This document shows, in pieces, positions 32,797 through 42,345 of a stretch of 64,000 nucleotides of DNA (within the stretch, counting starts at the first letter, position 1; the number at the start of each line of letters is the position of its first letter). The position numbers and the translations under genes are program-made. The notes beneath the pieces are model-generated. The model searched no databases. It saw nothing but the letters and a program-made list of their open reading frames with translations, and was not told where the DNA came from. Source of the DNA: Novosphingobium sp. (GTDB lineage: Bacteria; Pseudomonadota; Alphaproteobacteria; Sphingomonadales; Sphingomonadaceae); the NCBI GenBank assembly GCA_024236175.1, contig JACKKY010000003.1, positions 338,444-402,443 of the forward strand, written 5' to 3'.

Positions 32797-34629
32797 TCAG
32801 CTGTCCAGCCGCATCCCCTCCATGCTGCCTTCGTCGCGCCAGTCCTGCAGCATGGTCTGGAAGTTGTCCCAGCCAAGGCCCCAGCCGCGGAACAGAAACC
32901 ACGGTGCGTTGGTTTCGCCTTCGTTCGTGAAGTAGCTCGGCGGGCAGGTCTCGAAGATGTGGGTGAGGTCCAGCTCCACCTCGCGGAAACGCTGGATATA
33001 GGCGTCCTGCGCTTCCTGTGTCGGCTCCACGGCCTTGATCCCGCGCTTCAACGCTTCGGCAATGACATAGGAAGCGTGATAACCCTGCTTGCTGAACATC
33101 AGCGTCGTGGTCCCGTTCAGCCCGCCCTGCACGTAACCGGTGAAGAACATGTTCGGGAAATTGTGGGCCATGACGCCGTGCAGCGTCTTCGGACCGTCCG
33201 CCCAGAAGTCGTAGATCGAAACGCCGTCGCGCCCGGTTACGGCGTCGAAGCCCCAGCGGGTCTTGAGATTGCTGGTCACCTCGTAACCCGAGGCGAAGAT
33301 CATGCAGTCGATCTCGTACTCCTTGCCGCGGTGCATGAAGCCGTTCTCGGTCATCGCTTCCAGCCCCTGCGTTTCGGCGACGTCAATAAGGTCGACGTTG
33401 GGCTGGTTGAAGGCGGGGTAGTATTCGTTGTTCGATACCGGCCGCTTGCACAGGAAGTTGTAATAGGGCTTGAGCGCCTCGGCGGTGACGGGGTCCTTCA
33501 CGATCTCGTCCACGCGCCGGCGCAGCCGTTCCATGACGCGGAATTCCATGACTTCGCGGCGGGCCGGGAATTCCTCCATCGGGATCGCCGCTTCGCCCCG
33601 CGCCTCGCGCTCGGCGTCGAGGTTGTTGTTGATCTCGGTCCAGATGTCCTGGACCAGATCGCCTTCGCCGGGAATGATGATCTCGTTGCTGGCGCGCTGG
33701 AAATTGTCGCGCCGCTCCTGCTGCCAGCCGGGTTTCAGCGACTTCACCCATTCGGGATCGGTCGGCCGGTTGCGCCTCTCGTCGACGCTTGAAGGGGTGC
33801 GCTGGATTACGTAGACATGCTTTGCGTATTTGGCGAGGTAGGGCACGGCCTGGATCGAGGTCGCCCCCGTGCCGAGGATCGCGACGCGCTTGTCCTTCAG
33901 CTTGTCGAGCACCGGATTGCGCCAGCTTCCGCCGGTATAGTCGTAATCCCAGCGGCTGGTGTGGAACATCTTGCCCTTGAAGGTGTGCAGGCCCGGGATC
34001 GACGGGAATTTCGGCGTGTTCAGCGTGCCGGTGCCCATCACCACGAAACGCGCGCGGATCTCGTCGCCGCGATTGGTGGAAATGCGCCAGCGCTTGATGT
34101 CCTCGTCCCAGATCAGCGAAGTGATCAGGGTGTGGAACAGGGCGTTTTCGTAGAGGTCGTACTGCTTCGCGATCCGCTGGAAATGGTCGAAGATCAGGTA
34201 GCCGTCCTCGAACTGCTTGGACGGGACGTGGTTGGTTTCCTCCAGCAGCGGGAGGTAGCAATAGGCGTCATTGTCGCACTGCAGGCCGGGATAGCGGTTC
34301 CAGTACCAGGTTCCGCCGAAGTCCCCGGCATGATCGATGTTACGGAAGTTTTCGACGCCGGCATTGCGAAGGTGAACCGCAGCGCACACGCCGGTCCATC
34401 CGCCGCCGAGGATCGCGACGTCGAGGTCTTCGTGGATCGCGTCGCGGGGGACCACCGGATTATAGGGGTCGTGCTCGATCGTGTCGTGAGTCAGCGGGTC
34501 TGCCGGCGGCGCGTACTGCTTCTGCGCATCGTTGCGCATCCGCTTCGCCCGCTCTTCGCGGTACTTGGCCTTGAGCGCCGGAATATCGATTTCATCGGCC
34601 GCAGGCACGTTGGTCATTTCGCAGATCAT
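32797..34629 (-). CDS. Baeyer-Villiger-type flavin monooxygenase
   Basis: A 610-residue FAD/NADPH monooxygenase that inserts oxygen next to a ketone to give an ester or lactone. The Baeyer-Villiger fingerprint FxGxxxHxxxW is intact as FKGKMFHTSRW (residues 217-227). The FAD loop GGGWTG lies at 75-80 and the NADPH loop GTGATS follows the fingerprint. The N-terminal extension of about 65 residues resembles the cyclopentadecanone-monooxygenase group. The start MICEMTNV was chosen because GGGAGAAG precedes it; ATGs at 34647-34650 lie in the operator. It heads a three-gene minus-strand unit. Confidence 0.92.
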   Translation of the reverse strand: MICEMTNVPAADEIDIPALKAKYREERAKRMRNDAQKQYAPPADPLTHDTIEHDPYNPVVPRDAIHEDLDVAILGGGWTGVCAAVHLRNAGVENFRNIDHAGDFGGTWYWNRYPGLQCDNDAYCYLPLLEETNHVPSKQFEDGYLIFDHFQRIAKQYDLYENALFHTLITSLIWDEDIKRWRISTNRGDEIRARFVVMGTGTLNTPKFPSIPGLHTFKGKMFHTSRWDYDYTGGSWRNPVLDKLKDKRVAILGTGATSIQAVPYLAKYAKHVYVIQRTPSSVDERRNRPTDPEWVKSLKPGWQQERRDNFQRASNEIIIPGEGDLVQDIWTEINNNLDAEREARGEAAIPMEEFPARREVMEFRVMERLRRRVDEIVKDPVTAEALKPYYNFLCKRPVSNNEYYPAFNQPNVDLIDVAETQGLEAMTENGFMHRGKEYEIDCMIFASGYEVTSNLKTRWGFDAVTGRDGVSIYDFWADGPKTLHGVMAHNFPNMFFTGYVQGGLNGTTTLMFSKQGYHASYVIAEALKRGIKAVEPTQEAQDAYIQRFREVELDLTHIFETCPPSYFTNEGETNAPWFLFRGWGLGWDNFQTMLQDWRDEGSMEGMRLDS

Positions 34630-34645
34630 GGCTTCTCCCGGAATC

Positions 34646-34660
34646 ATCAACCGTGTTGAT
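34646..34660. promoter_or_regulatory. Inverted repeat, putative operator of the monooxygenase operon
   Basis: Perfect arms ATCAAC (34646-34651) and GTTGAT (34655-34660) with a 3-base spacer, 17-31 bases upstream of the monooxygenase start. It lies downstream of the putative -10 box, a place where a repressor would block transcription. Confidence 0.45.
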
Positions 34661-34692
34661 TAGTTGCCCGGCCCTTAGCGGAGCCTGAATAT

Positions 34693-34698
34693 ATTATA
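34693..34698 (-). promoter_or_regulatory. Putative -10 box (TATAAT) for monooxygenase operon
   Basis: The minus strand reads TATAAT exactly, in a short AT-rich stretch that stands out in GC-rich DNA. No good -35 hexamer was seen 16-18 bases upstream, so activation by a regulator is possible. Transcription would start near 34686. Confidence 0.4.
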
Positions 34699-34731
34699 AA
34701 GCCAAGTTTGCCGCGAGGTCGGGAGCGGCCA

Positions 34732-36129
34732 TCAGCTCTCGCCCGGTACCGTGCCGCAGGCGAATAGTTCGGCGACGAAATCCTCGCGCCATTTCACCAC
34801 GTCTTCGCGCTGGACCGATTCGAACATCGCTTTCCAGCGGCGCTTGCGCTCGGCCTTGGACATGGCGAGCGCTTCGCCGATGGCTTCGCTGACCTGCTCG
34901 GTGTTGTGGGGATTGACGAGCAGCGCATCGGTAAGCTGGAGCGCGGCGCCGGCAAATCGCGAAAGGATCAGCACGCCGGGATCCTCCGGGTCCTGTGCGG
35001 CGACATATTCCTTGGCGACGAGGTTCATGCCGTCGCGCAGCGGCGTGACCAGGCCGATGTCCGCCGCGCGATAGAAGCCGGCGAGTTCGGCCCGGGGGTA
35101 GCCGCGATTGACGTAGCGGATCGGCACCCAGGCGACATCGGCATGCGCCCCGTTGATGTGGCCGGTCTTGGTCTCCAGTTCCTCGCGGATATTCTGGTAG
35201 CTGGCCACCAGTTCGCGCGATGGCGGCGCGATCTGCAACAGGATGATGTCCTTGGCCATGTCCGGATTGTCGGTCAGGAATCGGTCGTAGGCGTCGAACC
35301 GCTCGGCAAGGCCCTTGGAATAGTCGAGCCGGTCGACGCCGATCACGATCTTCCTGCCGCGTGCGCTGGCGCGCAGCCGGTCGCAGGCATCGGCGGTCAG
35401 GCCGCCCTTGGCTGCGGTGGTGAATTCCTCGAAGTCGATGCCGATGGGGAAGGCCTTCGCCTTCACCTTCCGCCCCTCGAAATGGATCGTCTTGTCGGCG
35501 TCGACCTTCGCACCCAGCTCCTTCTCGGCATAGTGCAGGAAGGATTCCAGCCATTCCTCGGTCTGGAAGCCGATCAGGTCATAGTCGAGCATCGAGCGGA
35601 CCAGGCGCTCGTGATAGGGCAGCGATACCAAGAGGCGCGTCGGCGGCCAGGGTATGTGCAGGAACAGCCCGATCCGGTTCTTGATGCCTTTCGCGCGCAG
35701 CTGGCTGCCCAGCGGCAGGAAGTGGTAGTCGTGCACCCAGACAAGGTCGTCGGGTTCGATCAGCGGCAGGGCTGCATCTGCGAAGCGCTCGTTCACCCGT
35801 TCGTAGCCGCTGCCGAAATGCCGTTCGTATTCGGTGAGGTCGATACGGTAATGGAACAGCGGCCACAGCGTCCGGTTGGCGTAGCCGTTGTAGTATTCGT
35901 CGATGTCCTGGGGTTCGAGGTCGATCGTCGCGGTCGTCACCCCGTCTCGCCGCTGCATGTCGAGATGGCCGGTGAAGGTTTCCGTCTCCTTGCCGGACCA
36001 TCCGAACCAGATGCCCTTGTGCTCGCGCAGCGCAGCGGTGAGCGCCACGGCGAGGCCGCCTTGCGCTCCGGCCGCGCCCTGGGCCTTGGGCACAGACACA
36101 CGGTTCGAAATGACAATCAGCCTGCTCAC
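34732..36129 (-). CDS. otsA: Trehalose-6-phosphate synthase
   Basis: A 465-residue GT20 enzyme joining UDP-glucose and glucose 6-phosphate to trehalose 6-phosphate. Family segments are VISNRVSVP at the N-terminus, GLAVALTAAL, WVHDYHFLPLG, GLFLHIPWPP, GVDRLDYSKGL, and TPLRDGMNLVAKEY. The start is GTG 36129, overlapping the GH15 stop as GTGA; the open frame before it is antisense-free but lacks a site. It is the third gene of otsB-GH15-otsA. Trehalose protects against osmotic and drying stress. Confidence 0.95.
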   Translation of the reverse strand: MSRLIVISNRVSVPKAQGAAGAQGGLAVALTAALREHKGIWFGWSGKETETFTGHLDMQRRDGVTTATIDLEPQDIDEYYNGYANRTLWPLFHYRIDLTEYERHFGSGYERVNERFADAALPLIEPDDLVWVHDYHFLPLGSQLRAKGIKNRIGLFLHIPWPPTRLLVSLPYHERLVRSMLDYDLIGFQTEEWLESFLHYAEKELGAKVDADKTIHFEGRKVKAKAFPIGIDFEEFTTAAKGGLTADACDRLRASARGRKIVIGVDRLDYSKGLAERFDAYDRFLTDNPDMAKDIILLQIAPPSRELVASYQNIREELETKTGHINGAHADVAWVPIRYVNRGYPRAELAGFYRAADIGLVTPLRDGMNLVAKEYVAAQDPEDPGVLILSRFAGAALQLTDALLVNPHNTEQVSEAIGEALAMSKAERKRRWKAMFESVQREDVVKWREDFVAELFACGTVPGES

Positions 36130-37913
36130 CTGAAATCGCTCCACAGCCGGGACAGTGCCCCGGCACAATTGATTATTCCCACAAGTGAATAGGTCTGCGG
36201 GAAGTTACCCCAGAGTTCGCCGGTCTCGAAATCCATGTCTTCGGACAAGAGCCCCGACTTCGTACGATGCCCCAACATCGTTTCGAATAATTGACATGCC
36301 TCAATATTACGTCCGGCGAGGTGCAATGCTTCGATAAGCCAGAAGGTGCATATGTTGAATGCGGTTTCCGGCCTGCCGAAATCGTCCTCCGAATCGTAGC
36401 GCAGCATGTGTTCGCCGCGCCTGAGCCCGCGCTCCACCGCCTGAAGAGTCGCCTGGAAGCGCGGATCGTCGGTGGTGACGAATCGCATGTCTACCAGTTG
36501 CAACAGGCTGGCGTCGAGCTCGGTTCCGCCGAAAGAGGCGGCATAGTGGCCCTGCTCCTCGCTCCACGCCTCCTTTTCGATCTTGGTCCTCACGACGTCG
36601 GCGCGCTCACGCCAGAATTGCCTGCGGTCCTCCAGCCCGAGCACTTCGGCCGCATTGGCCAGCCGGTCGCAGGCCGCCCAGCTCATCACCGCGCTATAGG
36701 TGTGGACCGCGGTGCGGGTGCGCAGCTCCCAAAGCCCGGCATCGGGCTGGTCGTGCAGCTTCCAGGCCATTTCGCCTACCAGCTCCAGGCTGCGGAAGTC
36801 TTCCTCGTTGGCCATGCGCAGTAGCCGGCGATCGTAGAAGGCCTGGATGTTCGGCATGATGATCTGGCCGTAGCAATCGTTCTGGAGCTGGTACCAGGCA
36901 GCATTGCCGACCCGCACCGGCCCCATCCCGCGATATCCGGCGAGGCCTGTCGCGGTCCATTCATCGAGTTCCTTCGCGCCGCTAACGGCGTAGAGAGGCT
37001 GGATCTTGCCGCCTTCGGAGGCGTCGACCAGATTGCGCAGATAGCCGAGATATTTCTCGAGCACGTCCAGCGCGCCGAGCCGGTTGAGCGCCTGGACGGT
37101 ATAATAGGCGTCGCGGATCCAGCAGTAGCGGTAGTCCCAGTTGCGCTCGGAATGCGGCGCTTCGGGAATCGACGTCGTCAGCGCCGCGACGATCGCCCCG
37201 GTTTCCTCGTGCTGGCACAGCTTGAGCGTGATCGCCGCCCGGATTACCTCGTCCTGCCATTCCAGCGGCGTCGCAAGGCCCCGTACCCACAGCCGCCAGT
37301 AACTGTTGGTCCGGTCCAGCATGGCTTCCACTTCGCGGCGGACGTTGCCGGAAAACGGCTCGTCCGGGCCGAGGAAGAAGTGCAGGTTGTCTTCGACGCG
37401 GAACGGCCGTTCCTCGATGACATAGCCGACCGGCGCGTTGGTGGTCAGCCGCAGCGAGTGATGGTCGACGAGATAGCGGATATGGTTGGTGCCGTGGGTC
37501 TGCTCGGCCGGCGCAGCCCCATAGTCCCGCGTCGGCGTGAGGCTCACCTTCAGGCGAGGGGAGCCGGAAACGGGCCGCACGATCCGGGCGAAGGCGACGG
37601 GCCGGTACATGCGCCCCGAGCGCTCGAAGCGCGGGCAGAAGTCGAGGATATGGACGGCGCCGCCATGGGCGTCTTCCAGCCTGGTCAGCAGGATCGGGGT
37701 GTTGCGCAGGTATCTCTGCTCGACCGAGACCTGGTCTTCGAGCTGCATGCGCCAGGCGCCGGGCCCCTGCGTATCGTCCTCGCCTCGCAGCAGCGCGCAG
37801 AAGGTGGGGTCTCCGTCGACGCGGGGCACGCAACCCCAGACCAGGGAGGCGCTTTCGTCGATCAACCCGCTGACCTGGCAATTGCCGATTGGCCAGAGTT
37901 CGAGCGAACTCAT
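36126..37913 (-). CDS. GH15 family hydrolase (glucoamylase/trehalase-like)
   Basis: A 595-residue protein of glycoside hydrolase family 15. It has the N-terminal beta domain (LIDESASLVWGCVPRVDGDP, FCALL) and an (alpha/alpha)6 barrel with the signatures NWDYRYCWIRDAYYT and, near the end, LLSEDMDFETGELWGNFPQT carrying a likely catalytic glutamate. Some actinobacterial and archaeal GH15 proteins are trehalases, and the place between otsB and otsA favours trehalose as substrate; alpha-1,4-glucan hydrolysis is the alternative. Both ends overlap neighbours (ATGA and GTGA). Confidence 0.9.
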   Translation of the reverse strand: MSSLELWPIGNCQVSGLIDESASLVWGCVPRVDGDPTFCALLRGEDDTQGPGAWRMQLEDQVSVEQRYLRNTPILLTRLEDAHGGAVHILDFCPRFERSGRMYRPVAFARIVRPVSGSPRLKVSLTPTRDYGAAPAEQTHGTNHIRYLVDHHSLRLTTNAPVGYVIEERPFRVEDNLHFFLGPDEPFSGNVRREVEAMLDRTNSYWRLWVRGLATPLEWQDEVIRAAITLKLCQHEETGAIVAALTTSIPEAPHSERNWDYRYCWIRDAYYTVQALNRLGALDVLEKYLGYLRNLVDASEGGKIQPLYAVSGAKELDEWTATGLAGYRGMGPVRVGNAAWYQLQNDCYGQIIMPNIQAFYDRRLLRMANEEDFRSLELVGEMAWKLHDQPDAGLWELRTRTAVHTYSAVMSWAACDRLANAAEVLGLEDRRQFWRERADVVRTKIEKEAWSEEQGHYAASFGGTELDASLLQLVDMRFVTTDDPRFQATLQAVERGLRRGEHMLRYDSEDDFGRPETAFNICTFWLIEALHLAGRNIEACQLFETMLGHRTKSGLLSEDMDFETGELWGNFPQTYSLVGIINCAGALSRLWSDFR

Positions 37914-38683
37914 GCGAGTGCCGCCTTCAGCCAGGCATGTACCTCGGCAACGCCGGGCAGGCGCCAGCGAGCTGCTGTGTCACGTTCGGGTCCCACCAAT
38001 ACGCCTCCTCCTTCATGTTCCAGAACCTTGGTGAAGGCATCCTCGTCGGTAATGTCGTCACCCAGAAAGATCGGTCGCGAGCCGCCAAAGACCGGCATCT
38101 CCATGAATTTTGCGACAACGCTGCCCTTGTCGTATCCGGGGGTAAGCAGTTCCACCACCATCTTCCCGCGCTTGACGTTCAGGTTCAGGGCCCGGGCCAG
38201 CGAGCCCGCCAGCGCGAGTGCTTCACCTTCGGCTTCGGGCATCAGGCGGTAGTGCAGGGCCACGCTGAACGGCTTTGGCTCGACCAGCACGCCATCGCGG
38301 GTACTGGCGAATCGGTTGAGCTCGATCTCCGCGTCCGGCGGGATCGGACTGGCGAGCGATTCGTTCTCCGTACTGCCGGGCCTGCGCAGTTCCGCCCCAT
38401 GCGAGCCGGCCATGGCAATCCGTTCGGTGCCGAGATAGCGCGATACGTCGGCGAGCGACCGGCCGCTGACCACCGCCAGCCGCCCTTCGAGCTTCTCCGC
38501 CAATCCCTCCAGGAGAGCGGGAAGGGCAGGATCGACGACTATCGCGTCTGGCGCGGGGGCTATCTCTACCAGCGTCCCGTCGAAGTCGAGGAAGAGAGCC
38601 GCGTTCGGCATGTCGTTCAGGCTCGGCGGGGATGGCAGTGCAGTGGGACTCAATGTCTGGCAATCGCTGGAAGCGGAGGTCAT
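37910..38683 (-). CDS. otsB: Trehalose-6-phosphate phosphatase
   Basis: A 257-residue HAD phosphatase. Motif I is LFLDFDGTLVEIAP (DxD nucleophile), motif II VVSGRSLADV, and motif IV IFLGDDITDEDAF; the cap contains GSHGAELR. It removes phosphate from trehalose 6-phosphate. The first 25 residues are Ser/Pro-rich; an internal ATG (MPNAALFLDFDG) is an alternative start nearer the conserved part. First gene of the trehalose operon. Confidence 0.93.
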   Translation of the reverse strand: MTSASSDCQTLSPTALPSPPSLNDMPNAALFLDFDGTLVEIAPAPDAIVVDPALPALLEGLAEKLEGRLAVVSGRSLADVSRYLGTERIAMAGSHGAELRRPGSTENESLASPIPPDAEIELNRFASTRDGVLVEPKPFSVALHYRLMPEAEGEALALAGSLARALNLNVKRGKMVVELLTPGYDKGSVVAKFMEMPVFGGSRPIFLGDDITDEDAFTKVLEHEGGGVLVGPERDTAARWRLPGVAEVHAWLKAALA

Positions 38684-38780
38684 CGCCTACCTGTCTAGAC
38701 TCAGCTTCGCCAAAGGGGAAGTGTTCGCAGTTGCACAATAGACCGGGCCGCGTTTTGACCTGTGCGGGGCGGGGCTCTAG

Positions 38781-40097
38781 ATGGGCTGCCGAACCGATGT
38801 CGCGCCGTCCCGGCGGCGCGCCCGCCATTGGAAGCTTGAGGAGAGGCCTATCCCCATCCCGGACGATATTCTGCAGTCCTACCCCTGGATCAATTCCCTG
38901 ATTGTCGCCGCGGCGCTGCTTGTGGGAGCAGCAATAGCCAACTGGATCACCAAGAAAATCGTTGTCCGGCTGACGACGCGGATCGTTGCCTCCTCGCCTT
39001 TCCGCGACGAGTCCAACTATGTCGGCCAGATCGTGCGGCATCTTTCCAATGCCGTGCCGGCGTTCATCATCGAGCGGGGAATTCCACTCGTCCCCGGCAT
39101 ACCGGAGACGGCGGTTTCCGTGATCCAGAGCGCGGCGGTCGCCTTCATCATCTACACGATCGCCCGCGCTTTCGACGATGTGCTCGACCTGGCCAACGAA
39201 GCCTACGAGCATAATCCCGACGCCGCGAGCCGCCCGATCAAGGGCTATATCCAGCTAGGCAAGATCGCCGTTTACGGCGCGGCCGGGATCGTCATCATTT
39301 CCGTGCTGATCGGGGAATCGCCGCTCCTGCTGCTGTCGGGTCTGGGCGCTCTGGCCGCCGTGCTGATGCTGATCTTTCGCGACACGATCCTGTCGCTGGT
39401 CGCTTCGGTGCAGTTGCGCTCCAATGACATGCTGCGCGTGGGCGACTGGATCACCATGCCGCAGCTCAATGCCGACGGGGACGTCGTCGATATCGCACTG
39501 CACACAGTGAAGGTGCAGAATTTCGACAAGACGGTGACCGCGATCCCGACCCACCGGCTCATCTCGGATTCCTATCAGAACTGGCGCGGGATGAGAGAGT
39601 CGGGCGGGCGGCGGATCAAGCGGTCGATCAATATCGACGTGACCACGATCGATTTCGTCTCGGACGATGAGTGGCAAGCATTGCGTCGCTTCGCTCTGCT
39701 GCGGCCCTATCTCGACGACAAGCAGGCCGAGCTCGACGAATGGAATGCCAGAGTCGCTCCCGATGGCGACGAGACGGTCAACAGGCGGCGCCCGACCAAT
39801 ATCGGCACGTTCCGGGCCTATACCGTGGCCTATCTCAAGGCCCACCCGGAAATCGACCATTCGAAGACCTTGCTGGTGCGCCAGCTCGAGCCCGGGGAGA
39901 CTGGGCTCCCGCTCGAAATCTACTGTTTCGCCAACACCACGGCATGGGCGGAGTATGAGCGCATCCAGGCCGACATTTTCGATCACCTGCTGGCGATCCT
40001 GCCCGAATTCGGACTGCTGCTCTACCAGCAGCCCAGCGGGCACGACCTCGGCGGTCTCAAGGCCTTGGGACTGCCGGGGACACCCGGAGCTTCGTGA
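38781..40097 (+). CDS. MscS-family mechanosensitive channel (YbdG-like)
   Basis: Up to 438 residues. Hydrophobic helices are at about 38-57, 88-105, 112-130, 152-172 and 176-200, followed by the MscS beta domain: LRSNDMLRVGDWITMPQLN, DVVDIALHTVKVQNFDKTV, IPTHRLISDSYQNW. The long cytoplasmic part and inserted YbdG-type region fit the larger MscS class. The start is unclear: ATG 38781 has no ribosome-binding site, while GAGGAGAGG (38838-38846) is followed only by ATC codons in frame. It lies divergent to the trehalose operon, consistent with osmotic stress. Confidence 0.88.
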   Translation: MGCRTDVAPSRRRARHWKLEERPIPIPDDILQSYPWINSLIVAAALLVGAAIANWITKKIVVRLTTRIVASSPFRDESNYVGQIVRHLSNAVPAFIIERGIPLVPGIPETAVSVIQSAAVAFIIYTIARAFDDVLDLANEAYEHNPDAASRPIKGYIQLGKIAVYGAAGIVIISVLIGESPLLLLSGLGALAAVLMLIFRDTILSLVASVQLRSNDMLRVGDWITMPQLNADGDVVDIALHTVKVQNFDKTVTAIPTHRLISDSYQNWRGMRESGGRRIKRSINIDVTTIDFVSDDEWQALRRFALLRPYLDDKQAELDEWNARVAPDGDETVNRRRPTNIGTFRAYTVAYLKAHPEIDHSKTLLVRQLEPGETGLPLEIYCFANTTAWAEYERIQADIFDHLLAILPEFGLLLYQQPSGHDLGGLKALGLPGTPGAS

Positions 40098-40140
40098 GCG
40101 ATCCCACCAATTGCCCGGTAGAGGCCCTGGCTTGCCCGGG

Positions 40141-42345
40141 TCATGACCACGATTGGATCGGCAGCTCGCGGATGCGCTTGCCGCTTGCGGCGTAAATCGC
40201 GTTGGTCAGCGCCGGAATGGCGGGCGGCAGCGCCGGCTCGCCCAGTCCCGACGGGGCATTGTCGGTGATGACCCAGCTGATCGCGATGTCCGGCGTAGCG
40301 CTGATGCGGCCCAACGGGAAAGTGTCGAAATTCTGCTGCTCGATCACTCCGTCGGTGAAGCTGATGCGCTGCCCCATCGCCTCGGCCAGTCCGTCGATAA
40401 TCGCCCCGGTCACCTGGGCTTCGGCGCCCATCGGATTGACGATATGGCTGCCGACATCGGCGGCGACCCAGACCTTGTGAACCTTCACGTTTTCGCCCTC
40501 GACGCTAACGTCGGCGACTTCGGCGAAATAGCCCTGGTGGCTGAAATAGAATCCGAAGCCCAAACCCCTGCCACCGCCGCGCGGGCGCTTCGCCCAGCCG
40601 CAGTCCTTGAGGACGCGCTCGATCACGCCGCGCGCGCGTGACGTCCTGAAGGCCCAGCCGGTCCCCCACCCATTGACGTCTTCTCCGATCATGCGATCCT
40701 CCGCGCACAGCTCGAGCATCAGGCCTGGCAGGTCCTTGCCGGCGGCTTCGGCCACCTCGTCCAGGAAGCCCTGGAAGGCATAAGCCAGCGCGTTCGATCC
40801 CGGCGCGCGCAGCGGCCCCATCGGGATCACGGTGTCCATCACATCCACGGTGAACAGCAGGTCGTCGACCAGCCCGGCGGGAAAATGGGTGGGCTGCATC
40901 GCGGCAGTGCGGTCCGGCTTGCCGCCGCTGCCGAACGTCGCGAAATGGTCGGTAAAGGCGATCAGCCCGCCGTCCTCGTCCAGCCCCGCCGCGAAGCTGT
41001 GCCAGCCGCCGGGGCGATAGAAGTCGCGCTTGGTGTCCTCGGCGCGGTTCCACAGCATCTGGATCGGCTTGCCCGGCATCGCCTTCGCCAGCGCCGCCGC
41101 CTGCACCATGTAATCGGCGAACAGGCGCCGGCCGAAGCCGCCGCCGATGCGGGTGATATGCAGCGTCTGCTTGTCCGCCGGAATCCCGAGCAGCCTTTCG
41201 ATCATGCCGACGCCGCGTTCCGGCGTCTGGGTCGGCGCCCACATTTCCAGCGCGCCGTCCGTGTAGAGCGCAGTGCAGTTCTGTGGTTCCAGCGTGGCGT
41301 GGGCGATGAAGGGATAGCTGTAGCGCGCGCGCACCACCTTCGCAGCCTCGGCCAGACGCGCCGTCGCGTCGCCGTCGCTCCTGAGCACGGTTCCCGAATT
41401 CGCGTCATGGAGGCGGGCCGCTTCCTTCGCATAGGCATCCAGGCTGTGGCCCTGCGCGGCGCTCACATCCCATTCGAGCTTGAGCAGTTTGCGCGCCTGT
41501 TCGGCATACCAGTGATTGGTCGCGATCACGGCCACGCAATCGCTCATTGCGTCCGGTCCGCCGATACCGTCCAGCTTCAGCACCGCGACCACGCCGCGAG
41601 CGGCCTTGGCGGCTGAGGTATCGGCGCTGCGCAGCCTGCCGCCATGGGCGGGCGGGGTTTCCAGCACCGCATGGAGCATGCCGGGCATGTTCGTATCGAT
41701 GCCGAACAGCGCTTCGCCCCTGAGCACCCGCTCGCTGTCGACGCCGACTGCCGGCTTGCCGATGATCCGGAAATCCTTCGGGTCCTTCAGCCTGACCCGT
41801 GAAAGGTCGGGAGCGGGCTGTCGCGCCGCCGCATCGGCCAGTTCGCCATAGCTCCACTTGCGTCCCGAAGCTGCGTGATGGACGAAGCCGTCTCTTGTCG
41901 AGAATTCGCCGGCGGGCAGTCCGGACGCCTCTGCCGCCGCCGCCAAGAGCATCTGCCGCGCCGCCGCGCCCGCCTGCCGCATCGGCAGCCATTCGAAGCG
42001 GATCGCCAGGCTGCCGCCCGCGCGTTGCCGCTGATAGCGCGAAGGATCGAAATCGGCCTGCACCACTTTCACCCGGCTCCACTCGCAGTCGAGCTCTTCG
42101 GCGATCAGCATCGGCAGGGAGGTTTTCACGCCCTGTCCGATCTCGGGGTTCTTGGCGGTGATCGTGACGTCGCCCGAGCTGTCGATCGCGACATAGGCCG
42201 TGAGCATGCCCGTATCTTCATGATGGGCCCCCAGGGCCAGCCCCGGCATGGTCAGGCTCAGCGCCATGCCTCCGCCGGCGAGAGCGGAAACGCTCAGGAA
42301 TGCCCTGCGGTCCATGACCACTGCCTGCTTGCGTCCCGCCATCAT
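40141..42345 (-). CDS. Periplasmic molybdenum hydroxylase beta subunit (isoquinoline 1-oxidoreductase-like)
   Basis: A 734-residue molybdopterin subunit of the xanthine dehydrogenase family, IorB group. A Tat signal is clear: DRRAFLSVSALAGGGMALSL with the twin arginine at residues 13-14. Family segments are TAKNPEIGQGVKTSLPMLIA, ITRIGGGFGRRLFADYMVQA, GPLRAPGSNALAYAFQGFLD and, near the end, GLGEPALPP with the catalytic glutamate. The enzyme hydroxylates heterocycles or oxidises aldehydes in the periplasm. The start ATG overlaps the small-subunit stop as ATGA; a second ATG follows directly. Confidence 0.92.
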   Translation of the reverse strand: MMAGRKQAVVMDRRAFLSVSALAGGGMALSLTMPGLALGAHHEDTGMLTAYVAIDSSGDVTITAKNPEIGQGVKTSLPMLIAEELDCEWSRVKVVQADFDPSRYQRQRAGGSLAIRFEWLPMRQAGAAARQMLLAAAAEASGLPAGEFSTRDGFVHHAASGRKWSYGELADAAARQPAPDLSRVRLKDPKDFRIIGKPAVGVDSERVLRGEALFGIDTNMPGMLHAVLETPPAHGGRLRSADTSAAKAARGVVAVLKLDGIGGPDAMSDCVAVIATNHWYAEQARKLLKLEWDVSAAQGHSLDAYAKEAARLHDANSGTVLRSDGDATARLAEAAKVVRARYSYPFIAHATLEPQNCTALYTDGALEMWAPTQTPERGVGMIERLLGIPADKQTLHITRIGGGFGRRLFADYMVQAAALAKAMPGKPIQMLWNRAEDTKRDFYRPGGWHSFAAGLDEDGGLIAFTDHFATFGSGGKPDRTAAMQPTHFPAGLVDDLLFTVDVMDTVIPMGPLRAPGSNALAYAFQGFLDEVAEAAGKDLPGLMLELCAEDRMIGEDVNGWGTGWAFRTSRARGVIERVLKDCGWAKRPRGGGRGLGFGFYFSHQGYFAEVADVSVEGENVKVHKVWVAADVGSHIVNPMGAEAQVTGAIIDGLAEAMGQRISFTDGVIEQQNFDTFPLGRISATPDIAISWVITDNAPSGLGEPALPPAIPALTNAIYAASGKRIRELPIQSWS

